In this document: positions 1 to 6,956 of the stretch, in pieces | Position numbering within the stretch: the stretch's first letter is position 1 | Layout: the number at the start of each line of letters is the position of its first letter | Assembly (NCBI GenBank): GCA_047626155.1 | Contig: JBLHRR010000125.1 | Location: forward strand, 1 to 16,903 | Direction of reading: 5' to 3' | Source: CALGLS01 sp047626155 | GTDB lineage: Bacteria > Bacteroidota > Bacteroidia > Chitinophagales > Saprospiraceae | Length of the DNA: 16,903 nucleotides | Position numbers and translations under genes: made by a program | Notes under the pieces: generated by a model | The model's input: the letters and a program-made list of their open reading frames with translations, nothing else | Told to the model about the DNA's origin: nothing | Database searches by the model: none

Positions 1-882
1 TTTGGCAATGGCCAGTGTCAATTCCTTAGCCAGGATGTAGGGTTCTTCGCAACAGATAGAAGTCTGTACATGACCCAAGATGGTGGTACACAATGGACCG
101 TTACGGAATTTACAAACTATATTTTAGCCTTAGATTTTCTGGATATAGAACATGGTACTTTGGGAACTTGGGATGGAACGTTTGCATATAAAGGAGGAAT
201 GCTAAGCACTTCAGACGGCGGTGTAAACTGGACGGAGACCTTATTAAATGAGAATTATTCGAGCATTGGGAAGGTGCAGCGTCTAAGTAATAATTTGTCT
301 TTTGCTGCAGCTGTCCAAGGTTGGGCCGCTATTCAAGCTGACCAATTTCATAAAACAACAGATGGCGGGAGCACTTGGAATAGTATTGTTATTCCTGAAC
401 CATTTGATGATTCTACTTTAAAACAAGTACACTTTAGAGACGAAATGAATGGAGTGATCTGTGTAGGAAACTTTACTACTACACTTATATACCATACTTC
501 AAATGGCGGAGCAACCTGGGAGGAAGAAGGCACATTCTCCTCTATTTACGAGGCGGATATGCAACTAACAACCTACTCGGGTTACATTACTGGAGATGAA
601 GGTATATTCTATAGGCTGACTGATTCGACTCCTACTAAGGAATTATTGACAAGCATCGAAGTAGACCTCTTTCCAAGTCCAGTGCAATCTGGTCATGCTA
701 TAAATTGGACCTCTGCTGAAACGTTTTCCGATTTAGTAGTTATGAATAGAGATGGTAAAATGATCTATCAGCAAGCAGTGGATCAGAGTAATGCGGTATT
801 GCCGAATTTAAATACAGGTTTGTATCTTATTCGTTTATCGAATGAGGAGCGGGAGGTTATAAAAAAGCTGTATGTGGAATAA
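1..882 (+). CDS. Secreted Asp-box (BNR-like) repeat protein with T9SS tail, 5'-truncated by window edge
   Basis: The reading frame is open from base 1, so only the last 293 residues are visible and the true start lies outside. Four Asp-box motifs (S/T-x-D/N-G-G-x-x-W) are seen near visible residues 25-33, 70-77, 120-126 and 166-173 (for example TSDGGVNWT and TSNGGATW). This is the signature of BNR/YCF48-like beta-propellers. The last ~75 residues form a T9SS type A sorting domain: 'DLFPSPVQSG', then a beta-rich stretch, 'GLYLIRLSNEE' and a lysine-containing end. The protein is therefore probably exported across the outer membrane and anchored or released at the cell surface. The propeller may bind glycans or serve as a scaffold; no catalytic residues can be assigned. 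It converges on the next gene, with 54 bp between the two stops and no strong terminator hairpin there. Confidence 0.85.
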   Translation, partial: FGNGQCQFLSQDVGFFATDRSLYMTQDGGTQWTVTEFTNYILALDFLDIEHGTLGTWDGTFAYKGGMLSTSDGGVNWTETLLNENYSSIGKVQRLSNNLSFAAAVQGWAAIQADQFHKTTDGGSTWNSIVIPEPFDDSTLKQVHFRDEMNGVICVGNFTTTLIYHTSNGGATWEEEGTFSSIYEADMQLTTYSGYITGDEGIFYRLTDSTPTKELLTSIEVDLFPSPVQSGHAINWTSAETFSDLVVMNRDGKMIYQQAVDQSNAVLPNLNTGLYLIRLSNEEREVIKKLYVE

Positions 883-936
883 GTATTTACGCGTCTGGTC
901 TATAAAAAGCCGTAGTATTTGCTACCGCGCTTGTCA

Positions 937-2052
937 TCATTCCAATCCGCTCACTATAAATACCACTCTCCTATTCGCTGGATAATAATTTCCTTCTACG
1001 GGCATAACAAGTGGCTTTGAGCCACCAAGACCTTCTGCCTTAATCCTCTTGCTATCTACTCCTTTCTCAACAAGATAGCTAGCAACTTTGTAAGCTCTTT
1101 GTTTGGAGAGTTGAAGGTTCATTTCAGCATCACCTACAGGATCAGTATGTCCTTCGATCACTACAGTTAATTGGGGCTGGTCCAACATAAATTCAGCGAA
1201 TAAATTTAATTCTTTATTGGAGGATTCTAGAATTTTGACCTTTGCTCTTTCGAAGGCTATATTTTTGGGAATATATTTCTCTATCTCTTTAGCGGTGACT
1301 ACTGTTTTTGAAGCATCTCGTTTCTGAACTTTTGTTGCTTGTACCCTTGAATTATTGCGTTCCTTTTTTTTGACGAAGTTCGTCTTTTTTACTTGGGCAA
1401 TAGGGGCATCCTTTGGAGGAGGAGCATTCCCTTCCTCATTATTGATACTAACTGTAAAGTCATCCTTCTTTTGATTGAACTCATCAGGTCGAAAAAAGTA
1501 TTCTGGAGCAATCACAGTATGGCTATTGTCGTCTCCAAATATACGCTCATACCAGGTCTTTTCCTCTGTAGGTATTTTCCAAAGTAGGCGCACCTCTCCT
1601 TCAATCAAGGCGTTGAAGTATTCTACCTTAAGATCATAATCCCGATGTGCCACAAGGTCCACGGTACTCTGGAAAACGCCCACGTCGTTGAGTTCCCATT
1701 GATCAATAATCAAACGATTATCTACCCAAACTCGAATACCATCGTCGACCCTTGCGGAAAATTTATACGTTCCTGATTTCCCCGGTTTGAGTTTACCCCT
1801 CCATCTGATAGAACAACTATGCGGATTTATGCCAGGCACTGGTGGGCGGTCGTTCCAGTATTCATCAATATTCTCTACATATTTGACAGACACTAAACGG
1901 TTAAAATTGGGACCATCGTAATACTCTGCTTTCAGTCCTTGTTGGGCCTGAGCATTTCCACCAAGTAGCAGAAAGATAATGATAAGGAGGAACGACTCTT
2001 TGGAGCGACCAATTGGTCCTTTGATAAAAAGACGAAAGCAGGACTGCGACAT
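937..2052 (-). CDS. PA14-domain / OmpA C-terminal domain envelope protein
   Basis: This is a 371-residue protein when started at the ATG at 2050-2052. The frame extends upstream to a TTG at 2091, but the ATG gives a clean signal peptide (residues 1-37: basic start, then FLLIIIFLLLGG and AQAQ), so I prefer it. Residues ~38-161 are a PA14 domain: GLKAEYYDG at its start, then SIRWRGKLKPGKSGTYKF and DDGIRVWVDNRLIIDQW. PA14 domains are often carbohydrate-binding. A basic, proline-containing linker (~162-260) follows. Residues ~265-371 are an OmpA-like peptidoglycan-binding domain with EGHTDPVGD, LSKQRA and NRRVVF. D304 and R319 match the Asp and Arg that hold diaminopimelate in OmpA. The protein is probably periplasmic or outer-membrane associated, gripping peptidoglycan while PA14 binds glycan or protein. 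It lacks a T9SS tail. The pairing of domains is clear; the ligand is unknown. Confidence 0.85.
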   Translation of the reverse strand: MSQSCFRLFIKGPIGRSKESFLLIIIFLLLGGNAQAQQGLKAEYYDGPNFNRLVSVKYVENIDEYWNDRPPVPGINPHSCSIRWRGKLKPGKSGTYKFSARVDDGIRVWVDNRLIIDQWELNDVGVFQSTVDLVAHRDYDLKVEYFNALIEGEVRLLWKIPTEEKTWYERIFGDDNSHTVIAPEYFFRPDEFNQKKDDFTVSINNEEGNAPPPKDAPIAQVKKTNFVKKKERNNSRVQATKVQKRDASKTVVTAKEIEKYIPKNIAFERAKVKILESSNKELNLFAEFMLDQPQLTVVIEGHTDPVGDAEMNLQLSKQRAYKVASYLVEKGVDSKRIKAEGLGGSKPLVMPVEGNYYPANRRVVFIVSGLE

Positions 2053-2530
2053 GATTGAAATATTAAGGTCAATGATAAAATCCCAGCTCAATTCAGAGCC
2101 ATTACCAATTTAATTATTGGACAACCCATTTCTTTACAATTATAGTTTTTGATCTACAAATGAAGAATAAGAATTGATTTTAAAGTTAGGGTTATCATTA
2201 TAAAACCGCCTATTTTTTCTACTATTCCACTCTGAAATTCGATAAATATTTAAACAGCTAGTCAAGTTTATGTTTACAATAAATTGATCACCTGCTTAGG
2301 AGCATATTATAGGAGAAGGTTTCTTTTTTTCAGAATACAACGCGTTTAGCGATGCTTGACAGATATGCTTTGTGTGCAGGATTTACTCTGCCTTTTGAAT
2401 TCTAGGCAAATCGGACATTAAAACGAAAACGCCTTTCTTTAAACCTGACTTTGTTTAAGCTGCCCAAACGAACAATACGACAAGGAACAGATTTTTACTA
2501 CTAAAAGGAGATTTTTCATAATTCTGATTC
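2053..2530. other. AT-rich intergenic stretch, no gene recognised
   Basis: About 480 bp separate the PA14-OmpA gene start from the hairpins beyond the esterase terminator. I found no ORF with recognisable protein content on either strand, and no tRNA or rRNA signature. It must hold the promoter of the PA14-OmpA gene. The best -7-like match on the minus strand is TATAATTG (7 of 8 to TAnnTTTG) around 2138-2145, which is weak. A small RNA cannot be excluded. Confidence 0.4.
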
Positions 2531-2556
2531 TTTAATTGGTGATAACATCAATTAAA
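2531..2556. repeat. Perfect 8-bp inverted repeat beside the terminator
   Basis: TTTAATTG (2531-2538) and CAATTAAA (2549-2556) are exact reverse complements around a 10-base loop. The right arm overlaps the run that forms the U-tract of the esterase terminator, so in RNA the two hairpins would compete for the same bases. It may simply be an AT-rich accident. Confidence 0.4.
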
Positions 2557-2589
2557 AAAGCCGTCGAAAACAAGGTGCTTCCGACGGCT
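2553..2589 (-). terminator. Intrinsic terminator of the esterase gene
   Basis: On the minus strand an 8-bp perfect stem AGCCGTCG / CGACGGCT (arms at plus 2582-2589 and 2559-2566, 15-base loop) is followed by a run of six T (plus 2559-2554). It begins 18 bp after the stop codon of the secreted esterase at 2607. A GC-rich stem plus T-tract placed just after a stop is the classic rho-independent form. Confidence 0.85.
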
Positions 2590-2606
2590 AAGATTAAATT
2601 TTCAAC

Positions 2607-3863
2607 TTAAATCTTGACCAAGGGTTTAACCCTAATTTCCTCACCATCAGAAAGTAATAATTGATAGGCACCCGGACCAAGTTCTGACATATCTATTTCC
2701 CAGGAGATCTGCCGACTGGGTTTTACTAAAGTTTCATTAAAAAGCACTTGGCCTAAAGTATTCACAATACGAAGACTTAGTTCTCCTTTCCAGTCATTAT
2801 CAAGCTGCAGTTGCACCGTGTCAGAAATCGGATTTGGGAAAATAGAAATTTCATTAGGTTCTGTTGTTTCAACAATAGCAGTAGGCATATTTGAACAATC
2901 AGCAGGGATAACATCAGTGGTATAAAAATCAGCACAGCTGTCGCAAAAGACACTTTTAAAAAAACAACTTGCTCTTTCAATCCTGAATATCATCTCTACC
3001 GGTGTATTATAAATAACATGGCCTCCGGTAGGATCAACGTTTAATTCGGAGCATACTCCTTGTTCCACTGACATATCATGGAACACTTGTGAGCCAATTA
3101 AACCATTGTCTGCAGTATCTATTGGGACAACCATATCAAGCGCACCATGAAAGGATATCATTGGTTTTAATTCCTCAGGTTGGATAGCACCAATAACCCC
3201 GCTTCCCCAATTATTAAAGATTCCTTTAATGGTGAATGTATGCGTTAAATCATTTGCTGAATCCTCCAAAGAACCAAGGGTTGTCCCTATTCCAGGATAA
3301 AAGCCTTCATATTCTTGCGCATCTACATAGGCAGCAAATAGAGACGTCATAGCTCCCGCACTCCCTCCTCCAATAAAAATCCAGGAGGTGTCAATATTAA
3401 GGGAACTGGCATTCTCGATACTATATCTTAGCGCAGCATTCGCATCCTGGTGCGCTCGGTACAGTGCTTTCAGATCCTCTCCAGGGATTGATTCATCAAA
3501 GCCAAGCCGATAATTAATAGTAGCAGTAACGTATCCTCTTTTTGCAAATTCTTTGCATTCGTCTATCAAGCCGCTCTTATCCCCACCTACAAAACCACCC
3601 CCGTGAATAAGCAAAACAAAGGGTCTGCTAGACATCGTATCGATACTATTTGTAGGAAAGTAATAATCCAATTTCAATGCTTCAGAATCACCTTGTTCGT
3701 TAATGGCATTTCCATAGGTGACATCTGTTAGAGATTCGATTTCATTATCTGAGAAATACTCCACATTTGTAAATCTATTGTTTTCTGTGCAAAACTGGGC
3801 ATAAGAATGACTTGCTATCATCATTACCAGGTACAATGTAAAAAATAATTTATTGTTTTTCAT
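2607..3863 (-). CDS. Secreted alpha/beta-hydrolase (carboxylesterase-like) with T9SS sorting tail
   Basis: This is a 418-residue protein from the ATG at 3861-3863. An in-frame ATG at 3932 would add 23 residues, but the downstream start leaves a proper signal peptide (MKNNKLFFTLYLVMMIASHSYAQ). The alpha/beta-hydrolase fold shows the oxyanion-hole motif HGGGF (87-91), 'INYRLGF' (116-122), the nucleophile elbow GGSAG with Ser168, and likely Asp243 (HGALDMVVP) and His282 (TGGHVIY) completing the triad. HGGG plus GxSxG is typical of the hormone-sensitive-lipase/BD-FAE type of esterase, so the substrate may be an acetylated or feruloylated polysaccharide or a small ester. Cysteines near 301-323 may form disulfides. 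Residues ~338-418 are a T9SS type A tail (SIFPNPISD, then GAYQLLLSDG), so the enzyme is probably at the cell surface or released. A terminator follows its stop. Confidence 0.88.
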   Translation of the reverse strand: MKNNKLFFTLYLVMMIASHSYAQFCTENNRFTNVEYFSDNEIESLTDVTYGNAINEQGDSEALKLDYYFPTNSIDTMSSRPFVLLIHGGGFVGGDKSGLIDECKEFAKRGYVTATINYRLGFDESIPGEDLKALYRAHQDANAALRYSIENASSLNIDTSWIFIGGGSAGAMTSLFAAYVDAQEYEGFYPGIGTTLGSLEDSANDLTHTFTIKGIFNNWGSGVIGAIQPEELKPMISFHGALDMVVPIDTADNGLIGSQVFHDMSVEQGVCSELNVDPTGGHVIYNTPVEMIFRIERASCFFKSVFCDSCADFYTTDVIPADCSNMPTAIVETTEPNEISIFPNPISDTVQLQLDNDWKGELSLRIVNTLGQVLFNETLVKPSRQISWEIDMSELGPGAYQLLLSDGEEIRVKPLVKI

Positions 3864-4068
3864 GATCTTAATTTTTTTAAGGATTGAAAAATGAAAAGGG
3901 GTATTAATGATTGAAATTGAAGAATAACTCATTTGGTTTTTTGAATTTACACAGCTTATCTTTTGCTGCTCTTTACTTATTCTGTTTTACAATATCAATA
4001 AAACCTTCCCATCTTTCATCCTATAATGATTTTAATAATAATAGAATAAAGACTAATAAATGCCCCAC

Positions 4069-6762
4069 CTACTGAAGAATAACCTGTTTTGTAAAGACAT
4101 CCTGATCTATGGTGATAAGAAGGGAATAGATTCCTTTTGGATATGCCTTTAGATGAATAAGGGGAGAGCCATCACCGGATGATGCATCCATTTCTAACAA
4201 TGCTTTTCCAAGGCTATTGAATAATTGAATTCGACCAGTGGTGTTTTTAGTTGAAGTGTGTAATGACTTGCCCAAATCAATATGTAATTCATCCGTTGTA
4301 GGATTGGGGTATACCAAAATATCAATTGCTGTTTGGTTGAATTCTACGACTCGGACTTCTGTATATTCATAAGCGCCATCAAAGTCTATTTGTTTGAGGC
4401 GATAGTAGTTGTAACCCTCTACCGCATATTGATCCTGGAAATTATAAGTAGAAAGAAGAGTAGAAGTTCCATTTCCATTTACAAAGTCTATTGTTTCCCA
4501 ATCTCGACTATTGGTGGAGTGTTGAATTTCGAAACCTTTGTTGTTTTCTTCGGAGGCGGTTTGCCAATCTAAGCTTACTTTATTGTCCGCTGTTAAGGCA
4601 GCTCGGAAGTAAATTAATTCGACGGGGAGGGGAGAATTAATAAAAGTGACTACTAGCTCCTTCGGACTACAAGAACTACATATGGAGAAAGTGCCTTCGT
4701 AATCTATGGGCCAGGTTATATCTTCTGGATCAAAAGTTAAGGTTCCTGTAGCGGTGAGAATGGTAACTGTATTGTTGGATGGTTCGATATCATCTATAAA
4801 ACTGATGTTGATTGTACCCTTCACTGTGGCGTTACCATCTACAACTATGCGATCAAAATCATCACAATTATTTCCATCAGCTAATTCAAAGTCAAGAGTT
4901 CCTAAATTGAAGAAATTTTCATTGAAACTCAAGCAACCTGGTCCTATAGAATTGGGTCCGGGTGCAATCGTCGCTCCATAAACTGAAGAACTGTTAATAG
5001 TCCCATTCCCATTTAGCAAACCAGTATCCGTAAATGTACCGTTGTTCTCAAGAATTCCGTTGACGGTCAGCGTTCCATGATTAATTAGCTTATCTGAACT
5101 AGTAATAGTTACCGTTCCATTATTTTCGATGGTTCCATTATTCGTCAAGGTTGCGTCTAAAAAGGGGGGGATTCCAGCTATTTCCAAGGTACCCTCTACT
5201 CGAAGCGTATTTCCAATTCCAATGATTTTAGAACCGGTCAAGCCTAAATTTCCACCTTCTCCAATAATCATTATACTTCCTGTTTCCCAAATAAAATTAC
5301 CATCAGGCCACTCCGCCGAATTCGTATTTAAGTTCCATTCCCCTCCTGATCTTAAATACATTGCACCTGTGTTAACCAGTATCCCATTATTTTGCATGAT
5401 GAAAACACCAAGGTTGTTAAAAGTCCCTCCTGAGAAAACAGTAAAAGTTCGGTTGTTGGTCAAAGTCCCACTATTATTAATAAGGCCTCCATTTGTAATG
5501 TTCAGTTTACTGACAGCCCCTCCTTGTTTTAGGGTAAAAACATTATTGTTATTCAGGACTCCACCTACATTTACATTATATCCATTTATGTGTGTTGTGG
5601 TTCCATTGTTAATCAATGTACCATCTACGTCCAGTTGTCTTGGGTTATTATTGGTAAGCGCCATATGAAATTCACCATCCACTTGAAGAGTACGCCCCTC
5701 CTCTATAGTCTTAGTCGTATTGGTTAGCGTCAAAGTCCCGCTTGAACCAACAGTCATTGTACTTGCTGTTTCCCAAACAAAATTGCCGTCAGGCCAAGTC
5801 GCGGAACTATTGTTTAAAATAAGATTACCTCCTCCATTCAAAGTCCAATCACCAAAATTAGTAATAGTACCATTGAGTTCCATGATACCATTGATAAGAA
5901 GTGTTCCATCAAGAGGGATCGTATAAGAGCCTGTTACATCCAAATTACCATTACCACCAATGCGAACCGAACCACTGTTCCAGTTAAATACGGCCCCTGG
6001 CATAGTAGAAGAATTTGCATTGTAGAACAGCTCTCCTCCAGTATTTAAATCAATGGCACCGTTGTTGGTAAGTGTACTGTTATTTTTAAATTTTAAAAGC
6101 CCATTTAATGTCATCAGTCCACTAGAATTGTTGACAAGTGTAGCGGTATTATGCAGTATAAAACTTCCATTGACAATTAGCGAACCATTGGTTCCAATGG
6201 TCAAATTATGTCCGAAATTTCTTAAGGTTCCATCCACTTTTAGCGTTCTTCCAGATGCAATAGTTAAAGGATTAGGTAACTCCAGTTCTCCATCTGCCCC
6301 AATACTGAGGGTGCCGCCATCATTCCAGTTAAAATTACCTCCTGGCCATTGAGCTGGATTATTTTCTAATCGAAGTTCCCCTCCTGATTTTAAGTTTAGG
6401 GTGTTGTTGTTCGTTAATATGCCATCAATAGTAAGCCCCCCCCCTTCTACGTTTACAGTACCCTCATTAATAATTACCCCGCTATTTTCTATTTCTAGGG
6501 TGTTTCCACTATTTACTTTAATTGCAATATTAACAGTCAAGGTCCCTTCAATATTGACATCTATATTCATATGACAAATGCCATTTATAATTACTTCGTC
6601 ACCAAGATCAATGGTTGTGCCTGGGTAGCTCGGTATCCATTTACTGGCAGTTGTCCAGTTAGCTGCAGAGAAAGAAAAAAATGTATAAGTCGTTGCTTTA
6701 GCCTCCTGGATATTCATCACCAGAGCAAATAAGATCAAAAAAGAGAGGTATAAGTTTTTCAT
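4069..6762 (-). CDS. Large repetitive beta-helix-like surface protein with T9SS tail
   Basis: This 897-residue protein has a signal peptide (1-23, ending EAKA). Residues ~25-600 are a low-complexity series rich in G, N, T and L with repeated 'GTLxNNGTxTxxGG'-type rungs, as expected for a parallel beta-helix. A longer unit 'W-P-x-G-N-F-x-W-x-x-G-x-x-x-I-G' recurs at 139, 254, 323 and 485. Residues ~598-665 (ATIAPGPNSIGPG, GTLDFEL, DFDRIVVDGNATVKGTINISF) match the closing region common in autotransporter-like repeat proteins. LPVELIYFRA ... LDWQTASEENNKGFEIQ (712-810) is the beta-sandwich often placed before T9SS tails. The tail itself is ~813-897 (ILVYPNPTTDEL, GIYSLLITIDQ, KQVILQ). The role is probably adhesion or matrix formation; no catalytic motif is visible. 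Its upstream region carries phased repeats next to the hybrid sensor-regulator gene, which suggests control by it. Confidence 0.82.
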   Translation of the reverse strand: MKNLYLSFLILFALVMNIQEAKATTYTFFSFSAANWTTASKWIPSYPGTTIDLGDEVIINGICHMNIDVNIEGTLTVNIAIKVNSGNTLEIENSGVIINEGTVNVEGGGLTIDGILTNNNTLNLKSGGELRLENNPAQWPGGNFNWNDGGTLSIGADGELELPNPLTIASGRTLKVDGTLRNFGHNLTIGTNGSLIVNGSFILHNTATLVNNSSGLMTLNGLLKFKNNSTLTNNGAIDLNTGGELFYNANSSTMPGAVFNWNSGSVRIGGNGNLDVTGSYTIPLDGTLLINGIMELNGTITNFGDWTLNGGGNLILNNSSATWPDGNFVWETASTMTVGSSGTLTLTNTTKTIEEGRTLQVDGEFHMALTNNNPRQLDVDGTLINNGTTTHINGYNVNVGGVLNNNNVFTLKQGGAVSKLNITNGGLINNSGTLTNNRTFTVFSGGTFNNLGVFIMQNNGILVNTGAMYLRSGGEWNLNTNSAEWPDGNFIWETGSIMIIGEGGNLGLTGSKIIGIGNTLRVEGTLEIAGIPPFLDATLTNNGTIENNGTVTITSSDKLINHGTLTVNGILENNGTFTDTGLLNGNGTINSSSVYGATIAPGPNSIGPGCLSFNENFFNLGTLDFELADGNNCDDFDRIVVDGNATVKGTINISFIDDIEPSNNTVTILTATGTLTFDPEDITWPIDYEGTFSICSSCSPKELVVTFINSPLPVELIYFRAALTADNKVSLDWQTASEENNKGFEIQHSTNSRDWETIDFVNGNGTSTLLSTYNFQDQYAVEGYNYYRLKQIDFDGAYEYTEVRVVEFNQTAIDILVYPNPTTDELHIDLGKSLHTSTKNTTGRIQLFNSLGKALLEMDASSGDGSPLIHLKAYPKGIYSLLITIDQDVFTKQVILQ

Positions 6763-6763
6763 A

Positions 6764-6799
6764 TTGAGGTATTTTATGATTAAAAAAAGCCTACCTCAA
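6764..6799. repeat. 8-bp inverted repeat in the leader of the surface-protein gene
   Basis: TTGAGGTA (6764-6771) and TACCTCAA (6792-6799) are perfect reverse complements separated by 20 bases. On the minus strand the second arm ends one base before the start codon of the 897-residue protein. It could be an mRNA hairpin blocking the ribosome or a DNA operator. It partly overlaps the proposed -7 box, so an RNA hairpin would need a start site further upstream. Confidence 0.5.
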
Positions 6800-6804
6800 A
6801 GATG
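6797..6804 (-). promoter_or_regulatory. Candidate -7 promoter box for the surface-protein gene
   Basis: On the minus strand this reads CATCTTTG, 7 of 8 to the Bacteroidota consensus TAnnTTTG, about 35 bp before the ATG. No convincing -33 TTTG partner is present at normal spacing. That would fit a promoter that depends on an activator bound at the phased repeats 40-90 bp upstream. Confidence 0.35.
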
Positions 6805-6844
6805 GGGCAACAGCCTCATAGGGACTATAAGCATTTTTACAAAA

Positions 6845-6894
6845 GCTAACAAAATGGTAACAGGAGAGAAAAAAGGCTAACAGATATGTAACAG
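6845..6894 (-). promoter_or_regulatory. Helically phased TGTTA direct repeats, probable activator site
   Basis: On the plus strand TAACA occurs at 6847, 6858, 6878 and 6889 (TGTTA on the minus strand), with spacings of 11, 20 and 11 bp. They form two copies of an extended unit, GCTAACA-N6-TAACAG, 31 bp apart. All boxes share one orientation and face of the helix. AraC-family HTH proteins bind direct half-sites with two helical subdomains one turn apart, and hybrid two-component regulators carry such domains. The site sits 85-135 bp before the 897-residue gene and just past the stop of the hybrid regulator. A fifth TAACA lies at 6944-6948, 55 bp further on. Confidence 0.6.
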
Positions 6895-6956
6895 AGGGGA
6901 GCGATACATGAATTTAAATGACTGGTAATCAGTATTTTATTTGTAACATGCGGCTT

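Noticed and set aside
885..930. Bidirectional terminator between the two convergent genes
   Set aside because: Only a 4-bp GTAG/CTAC stem and no T-tract were found, too weak to call.
937..2091. Longer PA14-OmpA start at the TTG at 2091
   Set aside because: It would add 13 residues before an otherwise normal signal peptide; the ATG at 2052 is the more likely start.
4706..6352. Several long plus-strand open frames opposite the 897-residue surface protein
   Set aside because: They are the antisense of a repetitive Asn/Gly/Thr-rich gene. Their proline/valine-rich translations show no domain, and the minus frame has a signal peptide and a T9SS tail.
6918..6945. Terminator after the hybrid regulator gene
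   Set aside because: The small ACTG/CAGT stem is followed by a T-rich run only on the plus strand, the wrong direction for that gene.
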